Assembly: GCF_003049665.1 (NCBI RefSeq) | Contig: NZ_PYWM01000014.1 | Coordinates: forward strand, 1-64,000 | Direction: 5' to 3' | Length of the DNA: 64,000 bases | Source: Lysinibacillus mangiferihumi | Lineage (GTDB): Bacteria; Bacillota; Bacilli; Bacillales_A; Planococcaceae | Shown here: piece by piece, positions 1 to 8,003 of the stretch | How positions within the stretch are numbered: the first letter of the stretch is position 1 | How the letters are laid out: each line of letters starts with the position of its first letter | The notes under the pieces: generated by a model | The model's database searches: none | Seen by the model: the letters and a program-made list of their open reading frames with translations, nothing else | What the model was told of the DNA's origin: nothing | Position numbers and translations under genes: made by a program

Positions 1-76
1 TAGCCGGTTTTATATACGGACTCACAAAGGGTCCCAGAGGCTGGTCGGCTTTTCTTCACTTCTACTATAAAAAAAT

Positions 77-110
77 AGTAGCACAAACCATGGCCTTGGT
101 TTGTACTACT
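77..110. repeat. Strong intergenic hairpin near the window edge
   Basis: Arms 77-90 and 97-110 pair over 13 bp with one internal mismatch around the loop at 91-96. After it, at about 131-175, lies a fragment (gttctcgcaggagtcgagca) whose reverse complement recurs at about 40140-40170, so this is the edge of a dispersed repeat. No T-run follows on the plus strand, so a terminator role is uncertain. Nothing coding is seen in 1-202. Confidence 0.5.
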
Positions 111-202
111 AATGTTAGTATGTTTTTGGTGCTTGCGGTTCTCGCAGGAGTCGAGCAACCCTTCACTACAATCAACAAGGAGGCACGCAAACAATTTACC
201 CA

Positions 203-1537
203 CTAGTTTGAATAAACCGCGCGTGGCTTTCTTTTAATAAATATGAGAATGAGCAATGCTGTAATGCCTTCAGCAACCGGGAAAGTCCACCAAATTGCTT
301 GCGCGCCCCATAATTTAGGTAGCAATAGGAGTGCTGGAATAAATAAAATAATACTGCGTAGTAACATAATCGTTGTTGCAAGACGGATTTTTTCAATTGA
401 TTGGAAAAATTCCGCAAGCACCATATTCATACCTAAGAAAACGTAGCCAATTGCAAAATGGACAAAGCCTTGTGTTGCCATTGTGCGAATTTCAATTTTA
501 CTATCTCCAAACAGTTCCATTAATTGAGAAGGAAATAGCATCGCAATAATGGCAATGCTTAAACCGAGTATGAGAGCGGTAGCTAAGCCGATCTTCAAAA
601 GCTCGAGTAAACGTTTTTTTAATCTGGCACCGTGGTGGTAACTGACTAGAGGTTGGAGTGCCATACCGATGCCTAAGAACACAGTTAATAATACCGTATG
701 AATATAGTTAACCATTGCATAGGCTGTCACACCGTTTGCTCCTAAATAGTGCAGAAACGACACATTATATAAAATCACGATTAACGCCATAGAGGCTTCT
801 ACAATAAAGCTAGGTAAACCGATGGCGAATATTTTTTTCAAATCGGATACGTTGAAAAAAGTAGAGACAAATTTTAATTCAGACTGCTTTCGGAAGAAAT
901 GGAGACATAGTACCGACATGCCGATGATAGTAGAAATTGCTGTCGCTAACGCGCAACCCTTTACACCGTAATGGAGTACGAAAATAAATACGTAGTTTAA
1001 AAGGATATTTAAAATGGATGTTGTGATTAAACCCATCATGGCAAGCTTTGGGTTTCCATCATTTCGAATGAAAATGCTTAATAAATTTTCGATTGTGTAA
1101 AAGACACCGAATAACAAAATGACATGCAAGTATTCTTGGACATAAGGATAAGTCACATCACTTGCCCCAAAAATATAGGCAATTTCCTTTAAATTTAATA
1201 AAAGTAGTAGCACTAAAGTTAAAACTACTGCCAGCATCGTTGTAAACGAAAGTGTAAAAAGTTGATGTGCGCGTTTTTTATTACCTTCTCCAAGTGAAAT
1301 GGAGTACAATGTTGCACCACCCATACCAATCCACAGAGATATGGATAATAAGATGGAGAAAATCGGCACGGCAATATTGACGCCTGCTAGAGCAGTTGGG
1401 CCAACGCCATGACTGACAAAAATACCATCGACTAAAATATTTACTGACATCAGTAGCATACCAATCATCGCTGGGAATAAATAAGAAAGAAATAATGGTC
1501 TTAAGGGTCTTGTTTCAATTGGATTAATGGTCGTCAT
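203..1537 (-). CDS. MATE-family multidrug/Na+ efflux transporter
   Basis: Membrane antiporter of 444 residues, the usual MATE length, with about 12 hydrophobic segments spread evenly and two homologous halves. The N-terminus LFLSYLFPAMIGMLLMSVNI and the early VDGIFV and IAVPIF segments are typical of MepA/NorM-like proteins. Such proteins export cationic drugs or metabolites using Na+ or H+. The start overlaps the end of the upstream acetyltransferase gene by 14 bp, so the two are very probably co-translated. Both lie downstream of a MerR-type promoter that diverges from a MerR regulator gene, which suggests drug-inducible expression. Substrate unknown. Confidence 0.88.
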   Translation of the reverse strand: MTTINPIETRPLRPLFLSYLFPAMIGMLLMSVNILVDGIFVSHGVGPTALAGVNIAVPIFSILLSISLWIGMGGATLYSISLGEGNKKRAHQLFTLSFTTMLAVVLTLVLLLLLNLKEIAYIFGASDVTYPYVQEYLHVILLFGVFYTIENLLSIFIRNDGNPKLAMMGLITTSILNILLNYVFIFVLHYGVKGCALATAISTIIGMSVLCLHFFRKQSELKFVSTFFNVSDLKKIFAIGLPSFIVEASMALIVILYNVSFLHYLGANGVTAYAMVNYIHTVLLTVFLGIGMALQPLVSYHHGARLKKRLLELLKIGLATALILGLSIAIIAMLFPSQLMELFGDSKIEIRTMATQGFVHFAIGYVFLGMNMVLAEFFQSIEKIRLATTIMLLRSIILFIPALLLLPKLWGAQAIWWTFPVAEGITALLILIFIKRKPRAVYSN

Positions 1538-1991
1538 GAGTACGTACCTCTCTTACCATTACTTTTTCGCCCTTTTCATCGAGTTCCCCATTAAAGACGA
1601 ACCCAAATAGTTGATAGAGATGAATGGCTACTTTATTGTTGTCATAAACACTTAAAAATATTTTTTCGCAATTGTATGTTGCCTGTAAAAAATCGATTAG
1701 CTGTTGCAAAAAGTATTTTCCGAGCCCTTTATGCTGATAACGTTCATCGATTAAAAAACGGTCAAGCCATACTCGCTGTGACCCATCCTCATGAGGAAAC
1801 AGACCATACATTGCGAAGCCGACTACGGTATCCTCCCTATATAATCCAACGGGTATAAAGCGTTGGTCAGACGCTGCTTCGTCTAGGCATTGCTGTGTCG
1901 TTTCAATAAAGTCCTGCTGATTAGCAGCAATGTGTAATGCTAATACGTTTTCTTTGTTTAAAGCTGTGATGTCACGTATTTCCGTGAACAT
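1524..1991 (-). CDS. GNAT-family N-acetyltransferase
   Basis: A 155-residue single-domain GNAT protein. The acetyl-CoA-binding signature is seen as the segment YQHKGLGKYFLQQLIDFL near residues 88-105, followed by the usual late strand-helix YDNNKVAIHLYQLFGF. GNATs of this type acetylate small amines, polyamines or drugs; the substrate cannot be told. First gene of the acetyltransferase-MATE pair, expressed away from the MerR gene. Association with an efflux pump and a MerR regulator resembles polyamine/drug modules (compare BltD with Blt in B. subtilis), but this is inference. Confidence 0.85.
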   Translation of the reverse strand: MFTEIRDITALNKENVLALHIAANQQDFIETTQQCLDEAASDQRFIPVGLYREDTVVGFAMYGLFPHEDGSQRVWLDRFLIDERYQHKGLGKYFLQQLIDFLQATYNCEKIFLSVYDNNKVAIHLYQLFGFVFNGELDEKGEKVMVREVRTHDDH

Positions 1992-2029
1992 AATGTCAAA
2001 ACCTTTCTAAATTTATTGTGGATAGCTAC

Positions 2030-2060
2030 AATCTAAGGTATATGGTAACTATATAGTCAA
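2030..2060 (-). promoter_or_regulatory. MerR-type promoter with 19-bp spacer for the acetyltransferase-MATE operon
   Basis: Read on the minus strand: -35 TTGACT (2060-2055), a 19-bp spacer (2054-2036) and -10 TAGATT (2035-2030). The spacer contains the dyad TATATAGTTACCATATA. Over-long 19-bp spacers with a dyad between the hexamers are the hallmark of promoters activated by MerR-family proteins, which untwist the DNA. The divergently encoded MerR protein at 2076 is the obvious regulator. Confidence 0.7.
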
Positions 2061-2075
2061 GGAAGGAAACTTAAA

Positions 2076-2909
2076 ATGCTTAATAAAAATGTAAAATATT
2101 TTACAACTGGTGAATTTGCCAAACTGTGTAAGGTTAATAAACAAACACTGATTTACTATGATCAAATCGGTCTTTTATCACCTATTATGAAAGATCATAA
2201 AGATTATCGTTATTATACAATTGCCCAGTATGATTTTTTTAGCGTCATCGAATTATTGAAGACAGTCGGTATGTCGTTAAAAGATATTCAAAAGTATATG
2301 GCAGATAAATCACCTGAAAATTTTTTAGAGTTAATGCATCAGCAAAAAGCGCTTGTAGCAAAGAAGCGGCAAGAGCTCGAAATGATAGAGAGTATTATAG
2401 AAGTGAAAATTGAAACAACAGAGGAAGCCTTGCAGACAGATTTTGATAGTATTACGATTGGTCATTTTCCAGAGGAAACATTGTATTTAAGTAAAAATAT
2501 CGAAGATGCCACTGAAGAACAGTTTGTTAAGGCGGTCTCGGATTTTATTGATGAATTGGATCGCTCGCAGCTTGATACAGGTTATCCGATTGGTGGCATT
2601 ACTAGAAGAGAGCAAGTTTTAGCAGGTAACTATGATAATTATTGTTACTTGTATATGGAGCAACCACATCCGCAGGAAGGGCATCCTTATTTTAAGGCGA
2701 TTGAAGGGGACTTTATTATTGGCTATCATCTCGGGCTATCAACAGAACTTGGACAAACGTACGAACGATTATTTAAGGTTATGGATGAAAGAGGCTATGA
2801 GCTGGGGCAGTACGTATATGAGGAATATATTTATGATGCGGTGATTAAAAATCGAGAAGAAGAGTATGTAACAAAAATTATGATGGAAATAACAAAAAAG
2901 GCGAACTAG
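2076..2909 (+). CDS. MerR-family transcriptional regulator with GyrI-like effector domain
   Basis: 277 residues: an N-terminal winged helix-turn-helix (TTGEFAKLCKVNKQTLIYYD, residues about 11-30), a connecting coiled coil rich in K/E (about 85-125) and a C-terminal effector-binding half of GyrI/BmrR type (about 130-277). This layout is that of BmrR/TipA-like multidrug sensors, which bind cationic hydrophobic drugs and activate efflux genes. The gene diverges from the acetyltransferase-MATE pair, whose promoter has the 19-bp spacing expected of a MerR target. Ligand unknown. Confidence 0.87.
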   Translation: MLNKNVKYFTTGEFAKLCKVNKQTLIYYDQIGLLSPIMKDHKDYRYYTIAQYDFFSVIELLKTVGMSLKDIQKYMADKSPENFLELMHQQKALVAKKRQELEMIESIIEVKIETTEEALQTDFDSITIGHFPEETLYLSKNIEDATEEQFVKAVSDFIDELDRSQLDTGYPIGGITRREQVLAGNYDNYCYLYMEQPHPQEGHPYFKAIEGDFIIGYHLGLSTELGQTYERLFKVMDERGYELGQYVYEEYIYDAVIKNREEEYVTKIMMEITKKAN

Positions 2910-2927
2910 CATAATGGCTGCTTACAT

Positions 2928-2982
2928 AAAAAGAATCTACGACACTGCGGCCGCTGACCCGCAAAGTGAGTAGATTCTTTTT
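2928..2982. terminator. Bidirectional terminator between convergent genes
   Basis: Perfect 13-bp inverted repeat (AAAAAGAATCTAC at 2928-2940, its complement at 2970-2982) flanked by A- and T-runs, between the MerR gene and the convergent gene at 3016. The 29-bp loop is GC-rich. Confidence 0.75.
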
Positions 2983-3015
2983 AGATGTAAAAGCGCTTAG
3001 CAGTTGCATGCAAGT

Positions 3016-3369
3016 TTATTTGTAATGGTAAGCGTTAGCTCTTGGATTGTTGCGTTGAATTTTATTAAACCATGCTTCGTCTTTTTCTTCTTGTTTTAAA
3101 GTATTAACGATGGTTGAGGCACAGTTAACACAAATTTTAGCTTGTGTAATTTTACCGCAACGTTCACATGGTGCACCGAGATTAGGGAAGATAGATGTTT
3201 TTAATTTTCCTGTCTTTACCCATTTATAAAGTAAGTCAGATGAAATACCTGTTAATGCAACAATTTCATCATTTGTTAATTGACGATTATTTTTCCGTAG
3301 TAAAAAATGATGTAATTCCGAGAAAATATCCTCTTCTCGGGCGTCTATTTTTTTTTCGAAAAGTAGCAT
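3016..3369 (-). CDS. YvyF-like (flagellar-operon type) zinc-ribbon protein
   Basis: 117 residues. The helical segment RQLTNDEIVALTGISSDLLY followed by FPNLGAPCERCGKITQAKIC resembles the C-terminal two thirds of YvyF/TIGR03826 flagellar-operon proteins: a helix-turn-helix-like unit and a CxxC...CxxC zinc ribbon. The N-terminal zinc motif of classic YvyF is absent here, and there are no flagellar genes next to it, so it is a relative and not necessarily the orthologue. Strong ribosome site AAGGAGAGG before the ATG. Lies 21 bp downstream of the DUF2225 gene, probably co-transcribed. Function unknown. Confidence 0.65.
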   Translation of the reverse strand: MLLFEKKIDAREEDIFSELHHFLLRKNNRQLTNDEIVALTGISSDLLYKWVKTGKLKTSIFPNLGAPCERCGKITQAKICVNCASTIVNTLKQEEKDEAWFNKIQRNNPRANAYHYK

Positions 3370-3390
3370 TTTCTTCCTCTCCTTATCTAG

Positions 3391-4086
3391 TTATTTAATG
3401 ATTTCTTCTTTATTTTCAATGTCATTGTGAGGGTGTTCGTCATATTTGTAGTTTTCCCAACGATTGCGTGCTAATTTTCGATATTTATTTGAAACACTGC
3501 GATCCGCAATCAAGCGAGAGAATCCTTTTTTGGCTTCTCCAATATCACCGAGGCGAAGGCTTAATTCTGCATGTAAATATTGAATTCGCTCGCTGCCTTC
3601 TTGATTGGATGCAAAAGATTTACTGTAAAAATCTCTCGCAGCATATAAATAGTGAATTTCAGATTCGCTTTCATTTTTTAAACGGTAAAGCCAGGCTATT
3701 TTCAGTGCGATATTGGCCATTAATAGTGCCTCTTCCATAGAAGCCTTTGCAACGAGGTAGGCTAATTTATAGCTTATGATAGCATCATCGATAGTCCGTT
3801 CTTGACAGATGTTCATGGGCTTTTGTAGTTCTTTAATATACAGTTCGTCGATAAGTAGCATGAAAGGTCCGTAAGTTCTCGTCATAGATTTATGGTAGGC
3901 ATATCCGCAATGTGGGCATACGGCAACTTCATACAGCAATGGATTTAAGCCTTCGTAAACGGGCATAAAATCCGTTTGTTCTTCGATTACTTTATAACGA
4001 TTCGGACGTACTTTATATGTTGTATATTGCTTTTTACAAAATTTGCAATCCACATTACTTTCGTAGTAGTAAATATTAAAACCCAT
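3391..4086 (-). CDS. DUF2225 zinc-binding protein with TPR-like helices
   Basis: 231 residues from the ATG at 4086 (GAGGAG ribosome site 9 bp upstream; an upstream in-frame TTG at 4095 lies too close to it). Two CxxC pairs, CKFCKKQ near the start and CPHCGYAYH near residue 60, form a probable zinc site. The rest is helical with TPR-like spacing (AHAELSLRLGDIGEAKKGFS in outline). DUF2225 proteins are common in Bacillaceae and Clostridia but their function is not established. Likely operon with the zinc-ribbon gene downstream. Confidence 0.75.
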   Translation of the reverse strand: MGFNIYYYESNVDCKFCKKQYTTYKVRPNRYKVIEEQTDFMPVYEGLNPLLYEVAVCPHCGYAYHKSMTRTYGPFMLLIDELYIKELQKPMNICQERTIDDAIISYKLAYLVAKASMEEALLMANIALKIAWLYRLKNESESEIHYLYAARDFYSKSFASNQEGSERIQYLHAELSLRLGDIGEAKKGFSRLIADRSVSNKYRKLARNRWENYKYDEHPHNDIENKEEIIK

Positions 4087-4561
4087 ATGAATCAACTCCT
4101 CTGTGTCGAGTTTTTAACATTTCTTTAGTTCTACTTAAATGGAGGTAACACTCGTTCAATATATTTAATGAATTTTCGACTATTTTAGCAATTCTATGTT
4201 TAATGATATAATCCTTTAGCATTATTAAAGTAGTGTCAAATAAATTTTTTTATTTTTATGTAAAGAGAATGTTAGTTTAAATACACTAGCAATAGTATTT
4301 ATCGGTGGTATATGTGTAAAAGTTAAATAGTTACGCCTACATTGTTAAAATTACGTCAGACATACCTAGAGAGCTTTTTTATATTCTTCTTTTAGTAGGT
4401 TTATTATAATACATATAGGATAATTTTACTATTCAATAATATGCTTAATATAAAGTAACTTTGTGGACAGCTAAAAAGATTAAGGACGTTTCTGTTATGC
4501 TCTTTTTGGTGTAAAGTAATGGTAATTGTTGATGGTTAATTTAAAAGGAGCGCATACATGT
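4087..4561. other. AT-rich intergenic region, no gene seen
   Basis: About 475 bp between divergent genes. Very AT-rich with short T- and A-tracts. I see no conserved structure, no coding signal and no convincing repeat; it must hold the promoters of both neighbours. Confidence 0.5.
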
Positions 4562-5335
4562 ATGGACTGCAAAATCGTCTTTTTTGATGTAGATGGTACA
4601 TTGATTAATTATGAGGATGGTTGTATTGAAAGTAGTACAAAGAATGCTTTACATATACTAAAAAACAAAGGGATTCGGTTAGTCGCTGCAACCGGTAGAC
4701 CACTGTCTATGTGTCAGGACTTACATAAATTAGGGATTGATACATTTATTACGGCGAATGGTGCTTATGTTCGGCACGGAGACCAAATCATCTATGCCAG
4801 CCCCATCGCTCAAACTATTGTACAAAGTGTTAAAGCTTTTGCTGACGACCATCATAATAGCCTGTCATTTTTCACTGAACAATTATCGATGAATAGTGTG
4901 CAGCACCCTGCAACACTAAAGGCAATGAATGAGACATTGTCTTTAAGACAATATCCGTCAGTCAATAAAAATATTTTAAATGAGCAAGTTTACTTAATGT
5001 GTTTATATGTAAATGAACAGGTAGAGAAAAAGTATAGAACACAATTTCCAAATTTGAAATTTGAAAGATGGCATCCTATGATTACGAATGTTTTACAAGA
5101 GGATGTATCAAAAGCAATTGCTGTTGAAGCTGTACTTAATTATTTCAAATTACATCCAAAAGAGGCGATTGCTTTTGGGGATGGAGATAATGATATGGAT
5201 ATGCTAAAGCAAGTTGGATATGGTATTGCAATGGGCAATGGAAGTGTAGCCTTAAAAAATATTGCGGATGAGGTCACGATGGCATCGAATAAAGGCGGCA
5301 TTGATTACGCCTTGCGCAAACTACAGTTGATCTAA
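4562..5335 (+). CDS. HAD-superfamily (Cof-type) phosphatase
   Basis: About 257 residues from the ATG at 4562 (AAAAGGAG at 4543-4550); in-frame TTG starts at 4526 and 4529 are less likely. HAD motif I is FFDVDGTL, motif II AATGRP, motif IV GDGDNDMDML, with the large C2 cap of the Cof/YkrA group in between. Such enzymes dephosphorylate sugar phosphates or flavin nucleotides such as FMN and 5-amino-6-ribitylaminouracil phosphate; substrate cannot be read from sequence. Stands alone; followed by a conserved hairpin terminator. Confidence 0.85.
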   Translation: MDCKIVFFDVDGTLINYEDGCIESSTKNALHILKNKGIRLVAATGRPLSMCQDLHKLGIDTFITANGAYVRHGDQIIYASPIAQTIVQSVKAFADDHHNSLSFFTEQLSMNSVQHPATLKAMNETLSLRQYPSVNKNILNEQVYLMCLYVNEQVEKKYRTQFPNLKFERWHPMITNVLQEDVSKAIAVEAVLNYFKLHPKEAIAFGDGDNDMDMLKQVGYGIAMGNGSVALKNIADEVTMASNKGGIDYALRKLQLI

Positions 5336-5440
5336 AAAGAAATGTCATCTTTGCTATTGGTAATGGCGACTCTAGCGGGATGAACATGGAGAGAAAAAAG
5401 CCCCGCAGGAAGTGAGGGTAGTAGATATCTACATACAAAG

Positions 5441-5477
5441 AAAAAGTGTTAGATTGACAATCAATCTAACACTTTTT
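5441..5477. terminator. Conserved 17-bp-arm hairpin terminator, copy 1
   Basis: Arms AAAAAGTGTTAGATTGA (5441-5457) and its exact complement (5461-5477) around a 3-nt loop, ending in T6. The same arms occur at 7175, 9391, 26871 and 63067 with different loops. Confidence 0.85.
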
Positions 5478-5479
5478 TG

Positions 5480-5622
5480 TTGCGCCGTTGTTGTCCGCTT
5501 CGGCGGTGCTTTCCGCTCAGCACAGTAAGCCGCAACCCTCGCTAACGCGCAGGTTTGATAGCCAAAATTTATGAACACCTTTCTTCTGTTCCTTAAATTT
5601 TTTAAGTTATGCCCCAGCTTTT
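5480..5622. repeat. Composite intergenic repeat, copy 1
   Basis: From tgttgtccgcttcggcggtg through cagtaagccgcaaccctcgc and a tail beginning aaaatttatgaacacctttc. Head and tail both recur at 63100-63362, and the head again at 63369-63437, almost unchanged. It lies directly after copy 1 of the hairpin terminator, as does the copy at 63111. Noncoding dispersed repeat of this genome. Confidence 0.75.
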
Positions 5623-5628
5623 TTGTAA

Positions 5629-6366
5629 CTAAGGCAAAATAGCAAATGAGCGTACGGGGAAGCCAGATGCTTTTTCAGGCTTTGGCACAATATTGAAAAT
5701 GACTGCCCCCTTTGGTGGTAGTTTGTCTAAGTTTGTCATTAGCTCAATTTGGTATGTATCCTGATCCAGTACGAAGTATTCGCCATTTAACGTACCATTT
5801 TTACGGAAATCAGCCGCTGAATCTGTATCAAACGTTTCATGACCAATGGCACTTATATTTCTTTCTGTAAATAAAAACGTTAAAGCTTCTAATCCCCAAC
5901 CTGGAATATGGTTGTGACCATCCTTGTCTTTATTACTAAATAATTCTTTATCCGGCCAGCGTTTACTCCAATCAGTTCGCAGTGCCACAAATGTTCCTGC
6001 TTCAATCTTTCCATATTCCGCTTCGAAGTTGAGTATATCTTGTACACTTAAAGTGAAATCATGGTTCGAAGCGGCCTCCTTGGACTTATCAATCACAATA
6101 AGTGGAAGAACAAGTTCTTTTAATGCTAATTCATCCAAGTAGCGTGCATCTGAAACAAAGTGAATGGGTGGATCAATATGTGTACCATATTGCCCGGGAA
6201 ACGTAAATTGTTGTGCAAAGAAACCATCATCATGGGAAAATAACGTTTCAAACTTCGCATCATCAAACATAAAGAAATGTGGCGAGTTAGGTCCGAAAGT
6301 ATGTGTTAAGTCAACCCATTGTTTTGATTTTAATAGTTGCAGTGCTTGTAAAAGTTCATTTGTCAT
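5629..6366 (-). CDS. Cyclase-family (kynurenine formamidase-like) metal hydrolase
   Basis: 245 residues from the ATG at 6366, with GCGGGGA upstream; an in-frame start at 6411 would lie inside the riboswitch terminator. The metal-binding signature of the cyclase/KynB family is clear: QYGTHIDPPIHF, with a later IGHETFDTDSA. The family hydrolyses amides or lactones (for example N-formylkynurenine) with Zn or Mn. No tryptophan catabolism genes are nearby. It is the only gene after a SAM-I riboswitch, so its expression should rise when S-adenosylmethionine is low, pointing to a role in sulfur or methionine metabolism. Real substrate unknown. Confidence 0.87.
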   Translation of the reverse strand: MTNELLQALQLLKSKQWVDLTHTFGPNSPHFFMFDDAKFETLFSHDDGFFAQQFTFPGQYGTHIDPPIHFVSDARYLDELALKELVLPLIVIDKSKEAASNHDFTLSVQDILNFEAEYGKIEAGTFVALRTDWSKRWPDKELFSNKDKDGHNHIPGWGLEALTFLFTERNISAIGHETFDTDSAADFRKNGTLNGEYFVLDQDTYQIELMTNLDKLPPKGAVIFNIVPKPEKASGFPVRSFAILP

Positions 6367-6404
6367 TTTTATTCCCCGCTTTCTCTGACTATGTGTAGTG
6401 TAAA

Positions 6405-6562
6405 AAAACAAAAAAGAGCCCTACTTGTAGAAGAGGACTCTCGTGTAACTGAAGTCAATCTTCTCATCTTTTGCGAATCTCGCACTTGGAATTAGCACCA
6501 TGCCTTAGACTGGTTGCTGAGACTTCATAGGGCCAATCCCTCCATCTCTCTTGATAAGAAAA
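6405..6562 (-). ncRNA. SAM-I riboswitch (S-box) with terminator
   Basis: On the minus strand the conserved S-box blocks appear in order: CTTATCAAGAGAGATGGAGG, then GGCCCTATGAAGTCTCAGCA, then CATGGTGCTAATTCC, and finally AAAGATGAGAAG closing stem P1. A terminator hairpin (about 6440-6413, arms GAGTCCT and AGGGCTC) with a T6 run follows, then the cyclase gene. S-box elements terminate transcription when SAM is bound. All blocks are at the expected spacing; confidence is high from sequence alone. Confidence 0.93.
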
Positions 6563-6586
6563 ATATATGAATTTTCAGAATTAGTA

Positions 6587-6703
6587 ATACCAACTACTTT
6601 AGCATAATCATCTATAGTTTACAAGTTCTATAGGAATATATGGATATAAATATAGCAATATAGATAAGGATTGTCACACAGCGGATTTTCCCCATCCACT
6701 TGC
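6587..6703 (-). pseudogene. Deleted remnant of a second copy of the 7424-7840 gene
   Basis: 6587-6658 is about 90% identical by eye to 7341-7413 (shared ttagcataatcatctatagt), which is the sequence just downstream of the intact minus-strand gene at 7424. From 6661 it jumps to sequence matching 7805-7852, the 5' end of that gene (ataaggattgt, cagcggatttt, catccacttgc). So the coding body was removed by one internal deletion. Part of a decayed segmental duplication. Confidence 0.7.
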
Positions 6704-6989
6704 AAGGACTATGCGGGGTGCTTTTTTAGTGGGAACTATATAGTAGATATTTGAATGCCTTGTGATAGAAAAATAATGCACGTATTAATAGTCAGTAAAT
6801 ATCAAATAATTTGAAATATGAGCAAATTAATATAAATCTTATATAATAATTAATAATTCAGTAAATATATTTATTTTGCATTATTTTGAAAATTGTAGTT
6901 AAATAACCCTGATTTTTAGCTTAATTATTGAAATGTTATCTGTGATTATTTAGAATAATTTTAACTAGATTTGAGGGGGGTGTGATACG
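6704..6989. other. AT-rich intergenic region
   Basis: Highly AT-rich stretch ahead of the first DUF1540 gene with no coding signal or structured element that I can recognise. Confidence 0.4.
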
Positions 6990-7148
6990 ATGGCACAACA
7001 GATTCTATGTGAAGTCAATAACTGCACGTATTGGGGTTCAGGAAACAAATGTACTGCAGAGGCTATTTACGTTGTTAGTCAAGAAGGTCAGCGGGCATCC
7101 AATAGTGAAGAAACAGGATGCAAAACATTTACACCTGAAGAGCATTAA
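6990..7148 (+). CDS. DUF1540 small cysteine-rich protein, copy 1
   Basis: 52 residues starting MAQQILCEVNNCTYW, with GAGGGGGG just upstream. Four cysteines (C7, C12, C21, C44 by count) in the DUF1540 arrangement, likely to bind a metal. Function of the family is unknown; it is common in spore-formers. Nearly identical to the copy at 9206 (differences only near residues 32, 35 and 43). Each copy is followed at once by a conserved hairpin terminator, showing that gene and terminator were duplicated together. Confidence 0.85.
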   Translation: MAQQILCEVNNCTYWGSGNKCTAEAIYVVSQEGQRASNSEETGCKTFTPEEH

Positions 7149-7174
7149 GGCCGGTAGAAGCCGGGGCACAAGAG

Positions 7175-7214
7175 AAAAAGTGTTAGATTGACGACAATCA
7201 ATCTAACACTTTTT
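7175..7214. terminator. Conserved hairpin terminator, copy 2
   Basis: Arms AAAAAGTGTTAGATTGA (7175-7191) and complement (7198-7214) with a 6-nt loop and a T-run, 26 bp after the DUF1540 gene. Confidence 0.85.
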
Positions 7215-7242
7215 TGCTTTGCGTTAATGTATGCTACGGAGG

Positions 7243-7338
7243 ATGTTTTCAAATGTCGTAATTGGTTATATCTATTTTGTCTTGCTTGAACAATATGGTA
7301 TGTGCATTTTTTCTTTTTACCCTACATAATCCAATGAG
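7243..7338 (-). pseudogene. Remnant of a second copy of the 9448-9702 gene (3' end only)
   Basis: Matches the last third of the intact gene at 9448 (shared aatgtcgtaattggt, atctattttgtct, ggtatgtgcattttttc and acataatccaatga). Relative to the intact gene there are small indels, giving an in-frame stop (GTA GGG TAA on the minus strand). Homology stops at about 7337, where sequence related to 6587 begins, marking a duplication junction. Confidence 0.75.
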
Positions 7339-7423
7339 TGATACCAGCTATTTTAGCATAATCATCTATAGTTTATAAGTTCTGTCGGAATATATGGATA
7401 TAAAAATAGCAAGCCTTTCTTAG

Positions 7424-7840
7424 TCACCAATATAACACTAGCGCTAAACTACAACACCCACCTTCTCTCAAAACAATACGAATATTATCTGGCGTAAATT
7501 TCGCTTCAAACTTCGTTGTAATTCCAGCAGAAGAAATAAGTTTTTGGACTTCATCTTGATTGGATAGCTGTGCGGCGTTTTTAAGATCATGTGCAAATTG
7601 ATCAGAACCCTCAATTTTCTCTGTCAGTAATTGCGCTTGTTGCATAATTGTTTGCATCCCTTTTGCTGACGTCTTTAACTTTATGGTATTAATAGGCGGA
7701 TAAGGGCTTGTTGTCGTGGTAGGCATGGCAAGTTGTCTAGGGACATGATGGGGTGTAGGTTGGATAGACATTCCCCAATTTGGATAATGGTTATAAACAT
7801 AATACGGATAAGGATTGTAATACAGCTGATTTCCTCCCAT
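7424..7840 (-). CDS. Hypothetical protein with Tyr/Pro-rich N-terminus
   Basis: 138 residues. The N-terminal 50 are rich in Y, P, H and N (NPYPYYVYNHYPNW), a composition seen in Bacillus spore-coat-associated proteins. A helical middle (about 58-105) follows, and the end carries a vicinal Cys pair in EGGCCSLALVLYW, suggesting a beta strand. No signal peptide. I do not recognise the family; a spore-associated role is only an impression from composition. A deleted remnant of a second copy lies at 6587-6703. Confidence 0.65.
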   Translation of the reverse strand: MGGNQLYYNPYPYYVYNHYPNWGMSIQPTPHHVPRQLAMPTTTTSPYPPINTIKLKTSAKGMQTIMQQAQLLTEKIEGSDQFAHDLKNAAQLSNQDEVQKLISSAGITTKFEAKFTPDNIRIVLREGGCCSLALVLYW

Positions 7841-8003
7841 CCATTTGCTAATCTCTTATGTATCTTATGTAGTTACATAACGTTTTGTGTGAGGCTGTTC
7901 TTCTTTCAAGACAGAGCATAAGGCATATATAATGATTTGCATTAAAGGGAATTAAAGAAAAAAATAGAATAAGTAATAGATATTGAGAAAAGGGGGTTAT
8001 TGC

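Noticed and set aside
5340-5430. GC-rich stretch with GCCCCGCAGGAAGTGAGG resembling a fragment of a longer dispersed repeat
   Set aside because: Too short and not repeated clearly elsewhere in the window, so not listed as a separate feature.
6982-7191. Plus-strand frames at 6982 and 9198 that look like a duplicated 69-residue protein
   Set aside because: They are out-of-frame shadows of the DUF1540 genes at 6990 and 9206, which have the ribosome sites, Cys pattern and correct length.
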